Shown here piece after piece: positions 1 through 8,839 of a DNA stretch of 64,000 nt. Within the stretch, counting starts at the first letter, position 1. Each line of letters opens with the position of its first letter. Location: the NCBI RefSeq assembly GCF_001274935.1, contig NZ_LILC01000007.1, forward strand, positions 184,184 to 248,183, in the 5' to 3' direction. The stretch is from Priestia koreensis. Lineage in GTDB: Bacteria; Bacillota; Bacilli; Bacillales; Bacillaceae_H. Position numbers and translations under genes: made by a program. Under the pieces are notes generated by a model, which worked only from the letters and a program-made list of their open reading frames with translations, was not told where the DNA came from and did no database searches.

Positions 1-180
1 AGAGTAATCGTCTTGCTCTGAGTGTTTTTGTCTGCCTACGTCATAAAATAATTTTGATAAAAACACTCGATTGATGCACAAAATAAGATGTTTAACCATG
101 AAAGTGGTCATTTTTCCCTTTGTTTTTTTCTATTATACAACTTAAAATAAGATTGATTGATTGAACGAAAGGACTAGTCT

Positions 181-1809
181 ATGGGAAAATTAAAAATTAC
201 GCTACTCTACGTACTGATTGGAGTTACTTGGCTGTATGTGACCGATGACCTTGTCAGCGCTTCCTTTGATCAAGACGCTATCCAACTTCTTCAAAGCGTC
301 AAAGGCTATGTATTTGTTGGCGCCTCTGCTTTGTTTTTATACCTCTATTTGCATCGAAAAGAGAAATTTTCAAAACTTCAGGAAGAAGAAGAACGATTAT
401 CTACCTTGATTAATTCTATGGTCGATTTCGTTAATTTTAAAGACGGTGAAGGCCGGTGGATTGAAGCAAATGATTTTGGGCTAGAGCTTTTTCAACTTCA
501 AGATATTCCATACAAAGGGAAAACAGACCAGCAGCTTGCGACATACTCCCCGAACTTTTCAGAAGCGCTTCAAGCTTGCACGGGAAGTGATGAGCAGGTC
601 TGGATGAACGGAAAGGTAACACGATTTGAAGAAAAGATTCCGCTACCAGACGGAACGTACAAAACGTTTGATACAATTAAGGTTCCTCTCTTTATGCATG
701 ACGGATCACGTAAAGGTCTAGTCATTATTGGGCGCGATATTACACAGCGAGTTGAAATGGAAAATCGCTTAAACGAAAGCGAGCAAAAATACAAATCACT
801 ATTCGATTACAATCCTGAACCTGTATTTATGATGGACCTCACTGGACGCATACAAGACGTTAACACCCAATTTTTAAACGCACTCGGTTATACATATGAA
901 GAACTTATGGGACGTCCTGTTTGTCGTCTTCTCGAAAAAGTAACGGCTTCTGAAGTACAAAAGATTATTCGAAGAATCGTCACAAGTCGAAAAGGAACGC
1001 GAAATGGAGACGTGCAGTTTCTCAATCAAGGCGGACAATCCGTTTTACTTCATTGCACCTCTGTTCCGATGATTGTGAATGATGAGATCAAAGGCGTTAT
1101 TTGCTACGGAAAAGACGTCACGGTCATCCGCGAAACACAGGAACGTCTGCGAAAAAGTGAAAAGCTATCTGTTGTTGGTGAGCTTGCAGCAAGCGTGGCA
1201 CATGAAGTACGGAACCCTCTTACTTCTTTAAAAGGATTTGTTCAGTTGTTGGAACAAGAGGATGAAAAGCACCAGCACTACTATAGCATTATGATCGATG
1301 AATTAAATCGGATTAATCGGATTGTCAGTGAACTTCTGATGTTAGCAAAACCTCAGGAAACCCCTCTTTCTCGCTGTAACATCTTCGATTTATTAATAGG
1401 TGTTAAGAATTTGATGGATTCACAGGCGCATTATTACGGCGCATCCATTGATGTAAGCTATAGCGGTGAAGGTCCTTCCCTACTATTGGGTGAAACGGAT
1501 CAGTTGAAACAGATTTTTATTAACTTAATCAAAAATGCGGTGGAAGCTTCCGCTACAAAGATAGACATTCGGATTATGAAGCAGGAAGAAAGCATCCAAG
1601 TGATCGTTCAAGACAACGGAATAGGAATTGAAAGAGATCGGATTAAGCACCTCGGCGAACCGTTTTATTCTTCCAAAGAAAAAGGAACGGGGCTTGGACT
1701 TACCATTACGCACCGGATTATTCATTCGCATGGTGGAACCATTCAATATGAAAGTGAAGTCGGTATCGGGACAACCGTTATCGTGACGTTTCCTGAAACA
1801 CATGCCTAA
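181..1809 (+). CDS. PAS-domain sensor histidine kinase (sporulation-kinase-like)
   Basis: Membrane-bound histidine kinase of 542 residues. Two N-terminal hydrophobic segments (about 5-20 and 40-57) flank a short loop. Two PAS domains follow (about 70-190 and 200-325), then HisKA with phospho-acceptor His341 in AHEVRNPL, then an HATPase domain with an N box (NLIKNAVEAS), G1 (DNGIGIE) and G2 (GTGLGL). The architecture matches KinA/KinE-type orphan kinases that feed the sporulation phosphorelay; that role is inferred from architecture only. No response regulator is adjacent, as expected for an orphan kinase. AAAGGA lies 7 bases before the ATG. A strong hairpin follows the stop codon. Confidence 0.85.
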   Translation: MGKLKITLLYVLIGVTWLYVTDDLVSASFDQDAIQLLQSVKGYVFVGASALFLYLYLHRKEKFSKLQEEEERLSTLINSMVDFVNFKDGEGRWIEANDFGLELFQLQDIPYKGKTDQQLATYSPNFSEALQACTGSDEQVWMNGKVTRFEEKIPLPDGTYKTFDTIKVPLFMHDGSRKGLVIIGRDITQRVEMENRLNESEQKYKSLFDYNPEPVFMMDLTGRIQDVNTQFLNALGYTYEELMGRPVCRLLEKVTASEVQKIIRRIVTSRKGTRNGDVQFLNQGGQSVLLHCTSVPMIVNDEIKGVICYGKDVTVIRETQERLRKSEKLSVVGELAASVAHEVRNPLTSLKGFVQLLEQEDEKHQHYYSIMIDELNRINRIVSELLMLAKPQETPLSRCNIFDLLIGVKNLMDSQAHYYGASIDVSYSGEGPSLLLGETDQLKQIFINLIKNAVEASATKIDIRIMKQEESIQVIVQDNGIGIERDRIKHLGEPFYSSKEKGTGLGLTITHRIIHSHGGTIQYESEVGIGTTVIVTFPETHA

Positions 1810-1850
1810 AAAGAGCCTTGCATTCTAACGATAGAATGCAAGGCTCTTTT
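1810..1850. terminator. Bidirectional rho-independent terminator
   Basis: A perfect stem of about 18 bp (AAAGAGCCTTGCATTCTA and its complement) with a 4-base loop and T runs on both sides. It separates the convergent kinase and CcdC-like genes. Confidence 0.9.
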
Positions 1851-1860
1851 GCTAGGACTC

Positions 1861-2373
1861 TCATGAAACGGGCTTCATGTCCAAATATTTTTTCCCTTTT
1901 CCGTAAATATAAAGGTTATAACCGATATAATAGGTCGCTAGCAAAAAGAAAACGATCATCGTAAGCGGATCACTCGCAAAATGCTTTCCGTAGCTCGCCT
2001 GCGTTTCAGGATCAATTTTCATGATTTGGATGAAACGATAAAGAAAGCGGCTTAAAAATAACAATAGAACAATTGATTCGATCCAAATATGAGTGCGATA
2101 ATATAGAAGATTTTCGCGCATTTCGAGCTGACTGTGCTTTTGGGCATAGCTAAGCAGGATAATTCCGCCAACAATTCCGATCGCATCGTACAAATAAGAA
2201 ATAGGATGAACAGCGCTGTTTATCAACAACAAAACGGCGATGACGGAAAAAAGGATTGCTCTAATAAAAAGACGCCTCGTTTTAAACAGCTGAAAACCAA
2301 TACTTCTTTTAATTCGCCGGTATAAGATGAATGCAATAATAACAAATGAATAGATGTAGGGCTGTACGTGCAT
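1861..2373 (-). CDS. CcdC-like (DUF1453) integral membrane protein
   Basis: About 170 residues with four to five hydrophobic segments and basic loops (YRRIKRSIGFQLFKTRR). The pattern resembles the CcdC/DUF1453 family found next to ccdA in Bacillus, whose biochemical role is not established. The second of two adjacent ATGs is chosen because GAGGTGA is correctly spaced from it and too close to the first. It is convergent with the upstream kinase and monocistronic. Confidence 0.6.
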   Translation of the reverse strand: MHVQPYIYSFVIIAFILYRRIKRSIGFQLFKTRRLFIRAILFSVIAVLLLINSAVHPISYLYDAIGIVGGIILLSYAQKHSQLEMRENLLYYRTHIWIESIVLLLFLSRFLYRFIQIMKIDPETQASYGKHFASDPLTMIVFFLLATYYIGYNLYIYGKGKKYLDMKPVS

Positions 2374-2472
2374 CATTTCACCTCTTTCATTTAACGTATG
2401 TGAAGATGTCTCATTATATCACATCCGAAAATACCATTAAATGGATAAAAAGAAGCGTAAACGTTATCTAAG

Positions 2473-2506
2473 CAAAAAAAAAAAGCTTTCCTTGATAGGA
2501 AAGCTT
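2473..2506 (-). terminator. Terminator of the ohrR-ohrA operon
   Basis: Stem AAGCTTTCC/GGAAAGCTT with a 6-base loop, followed on the minus strand by a run of about 12 T. Confidence 0.9.
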
Positions 2507-2512
2507 CTGTCA

Positions 2513-2938
2513 TTATTCTGCTACTGTTAAATTGACTTGAACATTACCGCGAGTTGCTTTAGAGTATGGGCATACTTGGTGTGCCGCTTCCACAAGCTCT
2601 TGGGCTTGATCCTGTGGTACGCCTTTTACTTTTACGATAAGCTCCACTGCAATTTTAAATCCGTTATCTGACTCATCTTTTCCAATGCTTACTTCTGCTG
2701 TTACTTCCGTTCCCTCAACCTCTTTGATGCGTTTTTTATTGATCACAAGGTTCAGAGCGCTGTCAAAGCACGCAGAATATCCAGCTGCAAATAACTGTTC
2801 AGGGTTCGTTGCGTCGCCGCCTTTTCCGCCCATTTCCTTCGGTGTCGCTACGTTTAAATCCAATACTCCGTCGCTTGATTTAACGTGTCCGTCACGTCCG
2901 CCTACTGTTGTTGCTTTTGCTGTGTACATTGGTTTCAT
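2513..2938 (-). CDS. ohrA: Organic hydroperoxide resistance protein
   Basis: Ohr/OsmC-family thiol peroxidase of 141 residues. It reduces organic and fatty-acid hydroperoxides in the cytoplasm using lipoylated protein as reductant (family knowledge). The redox-active pair is visible as Cys57 (SACF) and Cys123 (VCPYS), and length is normal for Ohr. The gene starts 6 bases after the ohrR stop codon and its Shine-Dalgarno overlaps the end of ohrR, so the two form an operon. Assignment to OhrA rather than OhrB rests on linkage to ohrR. Confidence 0.93.
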   Translation of the reverse strand: MKPMYTAKATTVGGRDGHVKSSDGVLDLNVATPKEMGGKGGDATNPEQLFAAGYSACFDSALNLVINKKRIKEVEGTEVTAEVSIGKDESDNGFKIAVELIVKVKGVPQDQAQELVEAAHQVCPYSKATRGNVQVNLTVAE

Positions 2939-2944
2939 GATTCA

Positions 2945-3382
2945 TCAATCTCCTTTTTGTAGTGTTTGCGTAATGTGATGTAGCTGTTTTAACAGCTTGA
3001 TGTACTCTTCGGTTGAAATACCAAATCGCGGCGCTACCTCTTCTGGTATACATGCCGCCTCTCCTTTTAAAGAATACCCTTTTTCCGTTAATCTAATCAT
3101 CACAATGCGCTCATCCATTTCGGAGCGAAGACGAGTCACTAATCCACCGGTTTCCATACGCTTTAACATTGGGGTAAGCGTGCCGGAATCTAAAAATAAT
3201 TGAGCTCCTAGCTCTTTGACACTCATTTCTTTGTGTTCCCATAGAACGAGCATGACTAAGTATTGTGGAAACGTAAGATCTAGTTTGGTCAGCAGGGGTC
3301 GATACATGCTTGTAATTTCTTTTGAACAGGCATATACCGCAAAGCATAGCTGATTTTCTAATTTTAACGTTTGATCATTCAT
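2945..3382 (-). CDS. ohrR: MarR-family organic peroxide sensor OhrR
   Basis: One-Cys OhrR repressor of about 145 residues. The N-terminal KLENQLCF segment holds the peroxide-sensing cysteine (Cys13 from this start), at the position of Cys15 in B. subtilis OhrR. A winged-helix region follows (LFLDSGTLTPMLKRME and SEMDERIVMIRLTEKG). The internal ATG is chosen because TAGGTG lies 6 bases before it. Cotranscription with ohrA implies autoregulation of the operon. An additional cysteine lies in YACSKE, a few residues from the sensing cysteine. Confidence 0.9.
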   Translation of the reverse strand: MNDQTLKLENQLCFAVYACSKEITSMYRPLLTKLDLTFPQYLVMLVLWEHKEMSVKELGAQLFLDSGTLTPMLKRMETGGLVTRLRSEMDERIVMIRLTEKGYSLKGEAACIPEEVAPRFGISTEEYIKLLKQLHHITQTLQKGD

Positions 3383-3403
3383 TTTAAGCACCTACCAATT
3401 TTA

Positions 3404-3434
3404 ATCGCACACAATTAAGTTTCACACAATACCT
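3404..3434 (-). promoter_or_regulatory. Possible OhrR operator region
   Basis: The ohrR upstream region has two ACACAAT repeats, one continuing into ACAATTAAGTTT. This partly resembles the AT-rich TACAATTAATTGTA-type OhrR box. The match is imperfect. Confidence 0.3.
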
Positions 3435-3519
3435 CATAAAATGCAAGGACAGCTTCTTTTATTGACCAAGACAATGACTGGTGGGATAATAGTAAAACAT
3501 GAAAATTGAGGTGACACGT

Positions 3520-3747
3520 ATGGAGTTAATTTATTGCAAAGAAGATGTTCTTAAAAAACTGAACGATTACGTCGAAGTACATCCCCCAGTGGTGTTATTT
3601 AGGAAAGGTAATACGTACACGATTTCGCAAGATGCCAACGGTCAGTGGATCACAATGGATGAAGAAAATCATCCTCATCTCTTATCTGCCTTTTCAACAT
3701 TAGAGGAGGATTTTTGGTTTAACGCGCATTTTGAGGTACGTTCATAA
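3520..3747 (+). CDS. Hypothetical small cytoplasmic protein
   Basis: Product of 75 residues, acidic and without membrane segments. It begins MELIYCKEDV and ends in an aromatic stretch (EEDFWFNAHFEV). Family not recognised. An in-frame ATG lies 21 bases upstream, but GAGGTG is 6 bases before this ATG and none precedes the upstream one. It is divergent from ohrR and convergent with the P-type ATPase, with a shared terminator. Confidence 0.65.
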   Translation: MELIYCKEDVLKKLNDYVEVHPPVVLFRKGNTYTISQDANGQWITMDEENHPHLLSAFSTLEEDFWFNAHFEVRS

Positions 3748-3755
3748 TCCGAAAT

Positions 3756-3791
3756 AAAAAAGGAACTTGCTCATGAGAGAAGTTCCTTTTT
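3756..3791. terminator. Bidirectional terminator
   Basis: Stem AAAAAGGAACTT/AAGTTCCTTTTT lies between the convergent small gene and the P-type ATPase. Confidence 0.9.
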
Positions 3792-3793
3792 TA

Positions 3794-6130
3794 TTATTCG
3801 CTTTTTAGCACTCGCATTGCATTAAGTACGGCGAGAAGCGTCACACCGACATCTGAGAACACCGCTTCCCACATCGTCGCAATGCCAAAAGCACCAAGAA
3901 GAAGAAAGATGCCCTTTACACCTAGTGCAAACACAATGTTTTGCCATACGATCGACTTCGTTTTTTTCGCAATGTGAATCGCTTCGGCAATTTTTGACGG
4001 TTCATCGGTCATAATGACCACATCCGCTGCTTCAATCGCTGCATCAGAGCCGAGTCCGCCCATTGCAATCCCAACATCGGCGCGAGCAAGAACGGGTGTA
4101 TCATTAATACCGTCCCCGACAAAAATCACTTTCTCACGCTTTGCTTTCACTTCGTCTACTTTTTCAAATTGCTCGACCTTTTGATGAGGCAGAAGCTCGG
4201 CGTAGATTTGGTCAACACCTACGTTCTCACCTACCTGTTTGGCCACCCTTTTCGCATCGCCAGTCAACATGATCGTTTTCTTCACACCTAGACGCTTAAG
4301 TGCATTAATTGCGGCCTTGGCATCTGGCTTTATTTCATCTGAAATAACGAGGTGACCGGCATATTTCCCGTCTACCGCTATATACACAAGCGTTCCAATT
4401 GTTTCAATAGATGGACACTTAATTTCATGTTGTTCCATCCATTTTTCATTACCTGCAAGAACGCTGCGGCCGTAAATCATGGCTTCTGTTCCATACCCAG
4501 CTGTTTCCTGATAGTTCGCAATTTGCTTTCCATCGATCTTTTCCTTATAAAAGGCTCGAATAGACCCCGCAATAGGATGCGTTGAGAACGCTTCTGCATG
4601 TGCTGCATAGGCAACAAGTTCATCTTTTGATACGGTTTGTGTATGAACGTCTGTCACTGTAAATGTACCTTTTGTTAAGGTGCCAGTTTTATCAAAAACC
4701 ACATACTTGACTTGCTGAAGCGCTTCTAAAAAGTTGCTTCCTTTTACTAAAATACCACGCTTTGAAGCTCCACCAATTCCCCCGAAAAAGCTAAGCGGGA
4801 TGGAGATTACTAGTGCACACGGACATGAAATGACTAGAAAGACAAGTGCGCGGTATAGCCATTCTGAAAAGGTCGCACCCGTTACAAAAAGCGGTGGAAG
4901 AACAGCGAGTGCAGCAGCCCCTACAACAATTGCAGGTGTGTAATAACGAGCAAACTTCGTAATGAAATTTTCTGTTGGCGCTTTGCGATTGCTTGCATGC
5001 TCCACAAGCTCTAAAATTTTCGCGACCGTTGACTCCTTGTAAGGCTTCGTTACTTCAATGGTAAGCAACCCGTTTAAATTAATGCTTCCACTTACTACAT
5101 CATTTCCTACTTCCACATTTCGAGGCAGTGACTCACCTGTGAGCGCGGATGTATCAAGCGTAGACTGTCCCTCTACTACATGACCGTCAAGCGGAATTTT
5201 CTCTCCTGGTTTGACGACAATGTACTCCCCTCGCTTCACAAGCTCAGGTGACACTTTTTTCGTTTCTCCGTTTCGCTTTACGTGCGCATATTCAGGTTTT
5301 ATATCCATTAACGCACTAATGGATGCACGAGAGCGGTTGACGGCTAGGCTTTGAAAGAGCTCACCCACTTGATAGAACAGCATGACGGAAACGGCTTCAG
5401 GGTATTGCCCGATCGCAAATGCACCAATGGTGGCGATAACCATTAAAAAATGCTCATCGAACACCTGACCTCGCCATATGTTTCGCATCGCCCGTAAAAC
5501 GACGTCTCCCCCTACTAGTACATACGCACATATAAACAGGGAAAGCTCGAGTTCAAAAGGAAGGGAAAAAATAGCCGCTACTGCGGTCATCACCCCACCA
5601 ATACCTAACCTCGCAAGTAGCGGGGTGAACGTCTTTTTCGTTGGTGAAGCAGAAGATTCTTCCTCGGAATCCACCACCTGTACATCTGGCTCCAAGCGCT
5701 TCACAATTTGCTTCACGCGTGAGATCACGTCTTCACGCTGAGCAAAATCAGCGCCTGTAATGGTTAACTTTTTCGTAGAAAAATTCAATCTTGCTTCACG
5801 AACGCCTTCTAATCCTGCGGTTTCATGTTCAATTTTATTCGCACAGTTTGCACAATGGAGACCTTCTAACGTTAAAGTAATCGCGTGCGTTTCCTTCGGT
5901 TTTACTTGAACGTGAGGTTCGATTTTCTGAACAATCCGTTCTGCTTCCTTCGATGTTTCACTTATTGACGTTACAGGGCTATCAAAAGACAGCGTTTTTG
6001 TCGCGAAATTGACGATGCAGTTTTCAACATCATTTATTTGTTGAATAGAGTGTTCAATTTTCGACGCACAGTGCGCACAATTGAGCCCTTCTAATATGAA
6101 TTCTTGTTTTGTTTTTTGTTTCTCCACCAC
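3794..6130 (-). CDS. P1B-type heavy-metal-translocating ATPase (Zn/Cd/Pb type)
   Basis: Metal-efflux ATPase of about 780 residues in the cytoplasmic membrane. Two N-terminal HMA domains are present, with CAHC near residue 20 and CANC near residue 95. The core has TGES, the membrane metal site CPC, the phosphorylation motif DKTGT and GDGINDTP. The last helix carries DVGVTLLAVLNAMR, typical of CadA/ZntA Zn/Cd/Pb pumps rather than CopA. An ATG lies 18 bases upstream, but GGGAGG sits 5 bases before this GTG, and a second GTG follows at once. Two HMA domains in tandem is somewhat unusual for the CadA group. The upstream region has ArsR-type operator candidates. Confidence 0.88.
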   Translation of the reverse strand: MVEKQKTKQEFILEGLNCAHCASKIEHSIQQINDVENCIVNFATKTLSFDSPVTSISETSKEAERIVQKIEPHVQVKPKETHAITLTLEGLHCANCANKIEHETAGLEGVREARLNFSTKKLTITGADFAQREDVISRVKQIVKRLEPDVQVVDSEEESSASPTKKTFTPLLARLGIGGVMTAVAAIFSLPFELELSLFICAYVLVGGDVVLRAMRNIWRGQVFDEHFLMVIATIGAFAIGQYPEAVSVMLFYQVGELFQSLAVNRSRASISALMDIKPEYAHVKRNGETKKVSPELVKRGEYIVVKPGEKIPLDGHVVEGQSTLDTSALTGESLPRNVEVGNDVVSGSINLNGLLTIEVTKPYKESTVAKILELVEHASNRKAPTENFITKFARYYTPAIVVGAAALAVLPPLFVTGATFSEWLYRALVFLVISCPCALVISIPLSFFGGIGGASKRGILVKGSNFLEALQQVKYVVFDKTGTLTKGTFTVTDVHTQTVSKDELVAYAAHAEAFSTHPIAGSIRAFYKEKIDGKQIANYQETAGYGTEAMIYGRSVLAGNEKWMEQHEIKCPSIETIGTLVYIAVDGKYAGHLVISDEIKPDAKAAINALKRLGVKKTIMLTGDAKRVAKQVGENVGVDQIYAELLPHQKVEQFEKVDEVKAKREKVIFVGDGINDTPVLARADVGIAMGGLGSDAAIEAADVVIMTDEPSKIAEAIHIAKKTKSIVWQNIVFALGVKGIFLLLGAFGIATMWEAVFSDVGVTLLAVLNAMRVLKSE

Positions 6131-6242
6131 CGATGCCTCCCATTTCATCTTTCATCTATAGAATTTCCTAAGTGGACCTAAATGATTTAACTGAAAAAGT
6201 TCTTTCTACCATATCAGTTCGCTGTTAAACATTGTTCACCAA

Positions 6243-6266
6243 ATGAATATATGTGCAATTATTCAT
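6243..6266. promoter_or_regulatory. Inverted repeat upstream of the metal ATPase
   Basis: ATGAATA and TATTCAT arms are separated by 10 bases. The geometry resembles ArsR/SmtB-family operators. No arsR-type gene lies nearby. Confidence 0.4.
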
Positions 6267-6343
6267 AAACGCTTTCCATAGTATATGTGAAAAGAAACGT
6301 TTGGATTGTACGCAATCACCTAATATTTTCACTATTTCGTTTA

Positions 6344-6375
6344 ATTATAACATCCTTATATGAGTAATTGTTCAA
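6344..6375 (-). promoter_or_regulatory. Candidate metal-ATPase promoter with long spacer
   Basis: On the minus strand TTGAAC (6370-6375) and TATAAT (6344-6349) are 20 bases apart, longer than the usual 17. The spacer and -35 region contain a TTTGAACAATTACTCATAT segment that resembles CadC/CzrA-type sites. Confidence 0.45.
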
Positions 6376-6409
6376 ATAAACATATAAAAATCAAAAAAGC
6401 CGAATGATG

Positions 6410-7783
6410 TTACATTCGACTTTCCTTGTCTCCACTCAATGGTAACGTGACGGTAAAGATCGATCCTTTTCCAATCTCACTTTCTAATCCGATGGAACCA
6501 TTATGAATCGACACAACTTTTTTTGTAATGGCTAGTCCCAATCCGTTTCCTTTCCCACCGCGAGATTTATCCGCCTTATAAAAGCTCTCAAAAATATAGC
6601 GCTGATCTTCTTTCGAAATACCGATTCCGCTATCTGAAATGATACAATAAGCGAATCCGTTCTCTACGTTCAGTGCAACCCCAATTTTCCCACCTTCTGA
6701 TGTATAGGTCATGCTATTTGTAAGTAAATTCATCCATACTTGCTCAAGCAGATCACGGTCTGCCGTAATTCGAACGGCGTTCATATTTAAATCCAATTCT
6801 AAATCTTTCCCGCTCCACTGAGGCTCTAGCGCTAAAATCACCGTTCGCAGCTGCTCATCAAGCGAATAGGTCGACAGCGTAACGGGGTGATGCTCGGAGT
6901 CAAGGGACGCGAGCTTTAATAAATTTCCTCCAAGCTGTGCGAGGCGACTGCTTTCCTTTTCAATGATGCTTAAATAGCGAAGGCGATCTTCACTGGAAAT
7001 GTGTTCTTCTTTTAGCGCATTCGCAAAGCCTCGAATCGATGTGAGGGGTGACTGAATTTCATGAGACACGCTCGCCACAAATTCTCGGCGCATCGTTTCA
7101 ATTTTATTTAATTCTTTTGACATATGATTAAAATGCTCCGTCAATTGTCCAATTTCATCGGCTGATTCATGCTCGACGCGAATATTATAATTTCCTTTTC
7201 CGATTTCCTTCATCGCTTTCGTCAGCTTACGAATCGGCTTTACGAGCTGTCGAGATAACAGCGCAAACGATAAAATACCTACGACCAAAATAGAAAGTAG
7301 CTGCACGAGCTGAACGTTTTGAATCGCTTTGTTTGGTTTAATCGGATCAGGCTGTAAAAATAGCACGTATTTTTGTCCATCTTCTGTAAATGGAATTCCC
7401 ATCACCATTCCCATAGGAGGCCCGTCCTTTGGCTTAGAGACTAAATAATCGTCTGAGGTTTTCAGAAGCTTGTGAACGTCCCCCTCCGTAATTCGAAACG
7501 GATGCTTGGAATTTCCAAGGCGCTCTACATGCATGTTTTCATCATAAATCACAAAAGAATACTGAAAAAAAGATGTATGATGCAGAAAGGACGCCAGCTC
7601 ATTTGCATCCTCTTTTCCGTATAAATGAACGAACTCTTTCCCTACTTGCCACATGTCTTTTTGCAAGCGCTGATCAATTTCCTTGTCACGAAAGGAAGTA
7701 GATAAAATAAAGGACACGATTAAACTAAACACAATGGTTCCAATGAACGCAATGACTATTTTCAAGTAAATAGACTTTGTCAT
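6410..7783 (-). CDS. HssS-like HAMP sensor histidine kinase
   Basis: Membrane sensor kinase of 457 residues. TM1 is at about 8-30, an extracellular domain of about 125 residues follows, and TM2 is near 160-178. HAMP, HisKA (His241 in VSHEIQSPLTS) and HATPase (DSGIGI, GNGLGL) complete it. The start is set by an ATGA overlap with the response-regulator stop codon. Length and partner resemble HssS, which senses toxic heme levels in Firmicutes. No hrtAB efflux operon is present here, so the ligand is unproven. Confidence 0.8.
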   Translation of the reverse strand: MTKSIYLKIVIAFIGTIVFSLIVSFILSTSFRDKEIDQRLQKDMWQVGKEFVHLYGKEDANELASFLHHTSFFQYSFVIYDENMHVERLGNSKHPFRITEGDVHKLLKTSDDYLVSKPKDGPPMGMVMGIPFTEDGQKYVLFLQPDPIKPNKAIQNVQLVQLLSILVVGILSFALLSRQLVKPIRKLTKAMKEIGKGNYNIRVEHESADEIGQLTEHFNHMSKELNKIETMRREFVASVSHEIQSPLTSIRGFANALKEEHISSEDRLRYLSIIEKESSRLAQLGGNLLKLASLDSEHHPVTLSTYSLDEQLRTVILALEPQWSGKDLELDLNMNAVRITADRDLLEQVWMNLLTNSMTYTSEGGKIGVALNVENGFAYCIISDSGIGISKEDQRYIFESFYKADKSRGGKGNGLGLAITKKVVSIHNGSIGLESEIGKGSIFTVTLPLSGDKESRM

Positions 7784-8454
7784 CCACACACCTCAAGCTT
7801 GTAGCCTAATCCTCGAATGGTTTTAATTTCAAAGCCTGTTTGGTGTCCGCCTAGCCTTTCGCGTATTCGCTTAATGTGTACATCGACCGTCCGTTCATCT
7901 CCGCCATAGTCAAATCCCCAAATTTTCTCAATAAGCTGATCACGCGTAAAAATTTTACCTGGTGTGCTCGCTAATGAAAACAGAAGCTCGAACTCCTTTA
8001 AAGGAAGGTCAAAGGTTAGATCTGACATGCTCACCTCAAGCTTTTGACGATCTAGCTTGGTTTGCCCGATATGAATAAGCTTGTTTGCTTCAATACGATA
8101 TCGGCGTAATAGTGCTTTCACACGAGCCATCATCTCAAGGGGATCGAATGGTTTTACGATATAATCATCGGTGCCCGCATCAAATCCTTTTAATTTGTCA
8201 TTTGATTCACCACGTGCAGTGATGATAAGAACGGGAATATCAAAAAACTCTTTGATTTCCTTCGTTAAGCTCCATCCGTCTTTTAACGGCATCATAATAT
8301 CAACGATTGCGAGGTCAATTCGATACTCTTCCATCTTTCCCCACGCTTCTTCTCCGTTTGCTGCCTCAATGACCTGATAGCCTTCTTTTTTTATGTAAAT
8401 CGAAATAAGTTCTCGAATATGTGCATCATCATCTGCTACTAATATGCGTATCAT
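7780..8454 (-). CDS. HssR-like OmpR-family response regulator
   Basis: Response regulator of 224 residues. The receiver has acidic pocket DDD at 8-10, phospho-acceptor Asp52 (VDIMMP) and TARG/KPF signatures. A winged-helix domain follows, with IWGFDYGGDERTVDVHIKR closely resembling HssR. It is translationally coupled to the kinase through a 4-base overlap. Target genes cannot be read from this window. Confidence 0.82.
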   Translation of the reverse strand: MIRILVADDDAHIRELISIYIKKEGYQVIEAANGEEAWGKMEEYRIDLAIVDIMMPLKDGWSLTKEIKEFFDIPVLIITARGESNDKLKGFDAGTDDYIVKPFDPLEMMARVKALLRRYRIEANKLIHIGQTKLDRQKLEVSMSDLTFDLPLKEFELLFSLASTPGKIFTRDQLIEKIWGFDYGGDERTVDVHIKRIRERLGGHQTGFEIKTIRGLGYKLEVCG

Positions 8455-8521
8455 GCGTTCACCTTTTCTCTTCTAATCTTGTTTCTATTATCTTACACAA
8501 CAAATATGAACTCAATATGAA

Positions 8522-8553
8522 CAAGCCCACCTATAAAGATGGGCCTGCTTGTT
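8522..8553 (-). terminator. Hairpin downstream of the coiled-coil membrane protein
   Basis: Stem GCCCA(TC)/(GG)TGGGC with a short loop lies just past the 8568 stop codon. The T run is weak, so termination is less certain than for other sites here. Confidence 0.5.
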
Positions 8554-8567
8554 TCCCCTATTACACT

Positions 8568-8792
8568 CTACAACCAAAAAATTCCGATAATGGCTAATGC
8601 CCCTAAAATCATGCCGCCAATTTGCCCCACCATATCACTAGTAATGACAGGCTTCGGTTGATTAAGCTTCGCTTCCTGCAACTCTATATGTAAATGCTCC
8701 ACAGCTTCTTGTAGCACTTCCACCTGCTTTTTTAACTCGTCTACTTCCTCTTTTGGGACAATACTTGTTTCAGGACGTTTTTCTAAATCCAT
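8568..8792 (-). CDS. Small coiled-coil protein with C-terminal membrane anchor
   Basis: 74 residues. Residues about 15-45 form heptads rich in Glu, Lys and Leu (VDELKKQVEVLQEAVEHLHIELQ region), then a Pro-rich linker and one C-terminal hydrophobic segment (MVGQIGGMILGALAIIGIF). It looks like a tail-anchored cytoplasmic coiled coil of unknown function. It lies 47 bases downstream of the ABC exporter start side and may be separately transcribed. Confidence 0.65.
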   Translation of the reverse strand: MDLEKRPETSIVPKEEVDELKKQVEVLQEAVEHLHIELQEAKLNQPKPVITSDMVGQIGGMILGALAIIGIFWL

Positions 8793-8839
8793 CTTACCTC
8801 CCCCTTCTTCTTTTTATACGAGTCATCATCACATTGGTT

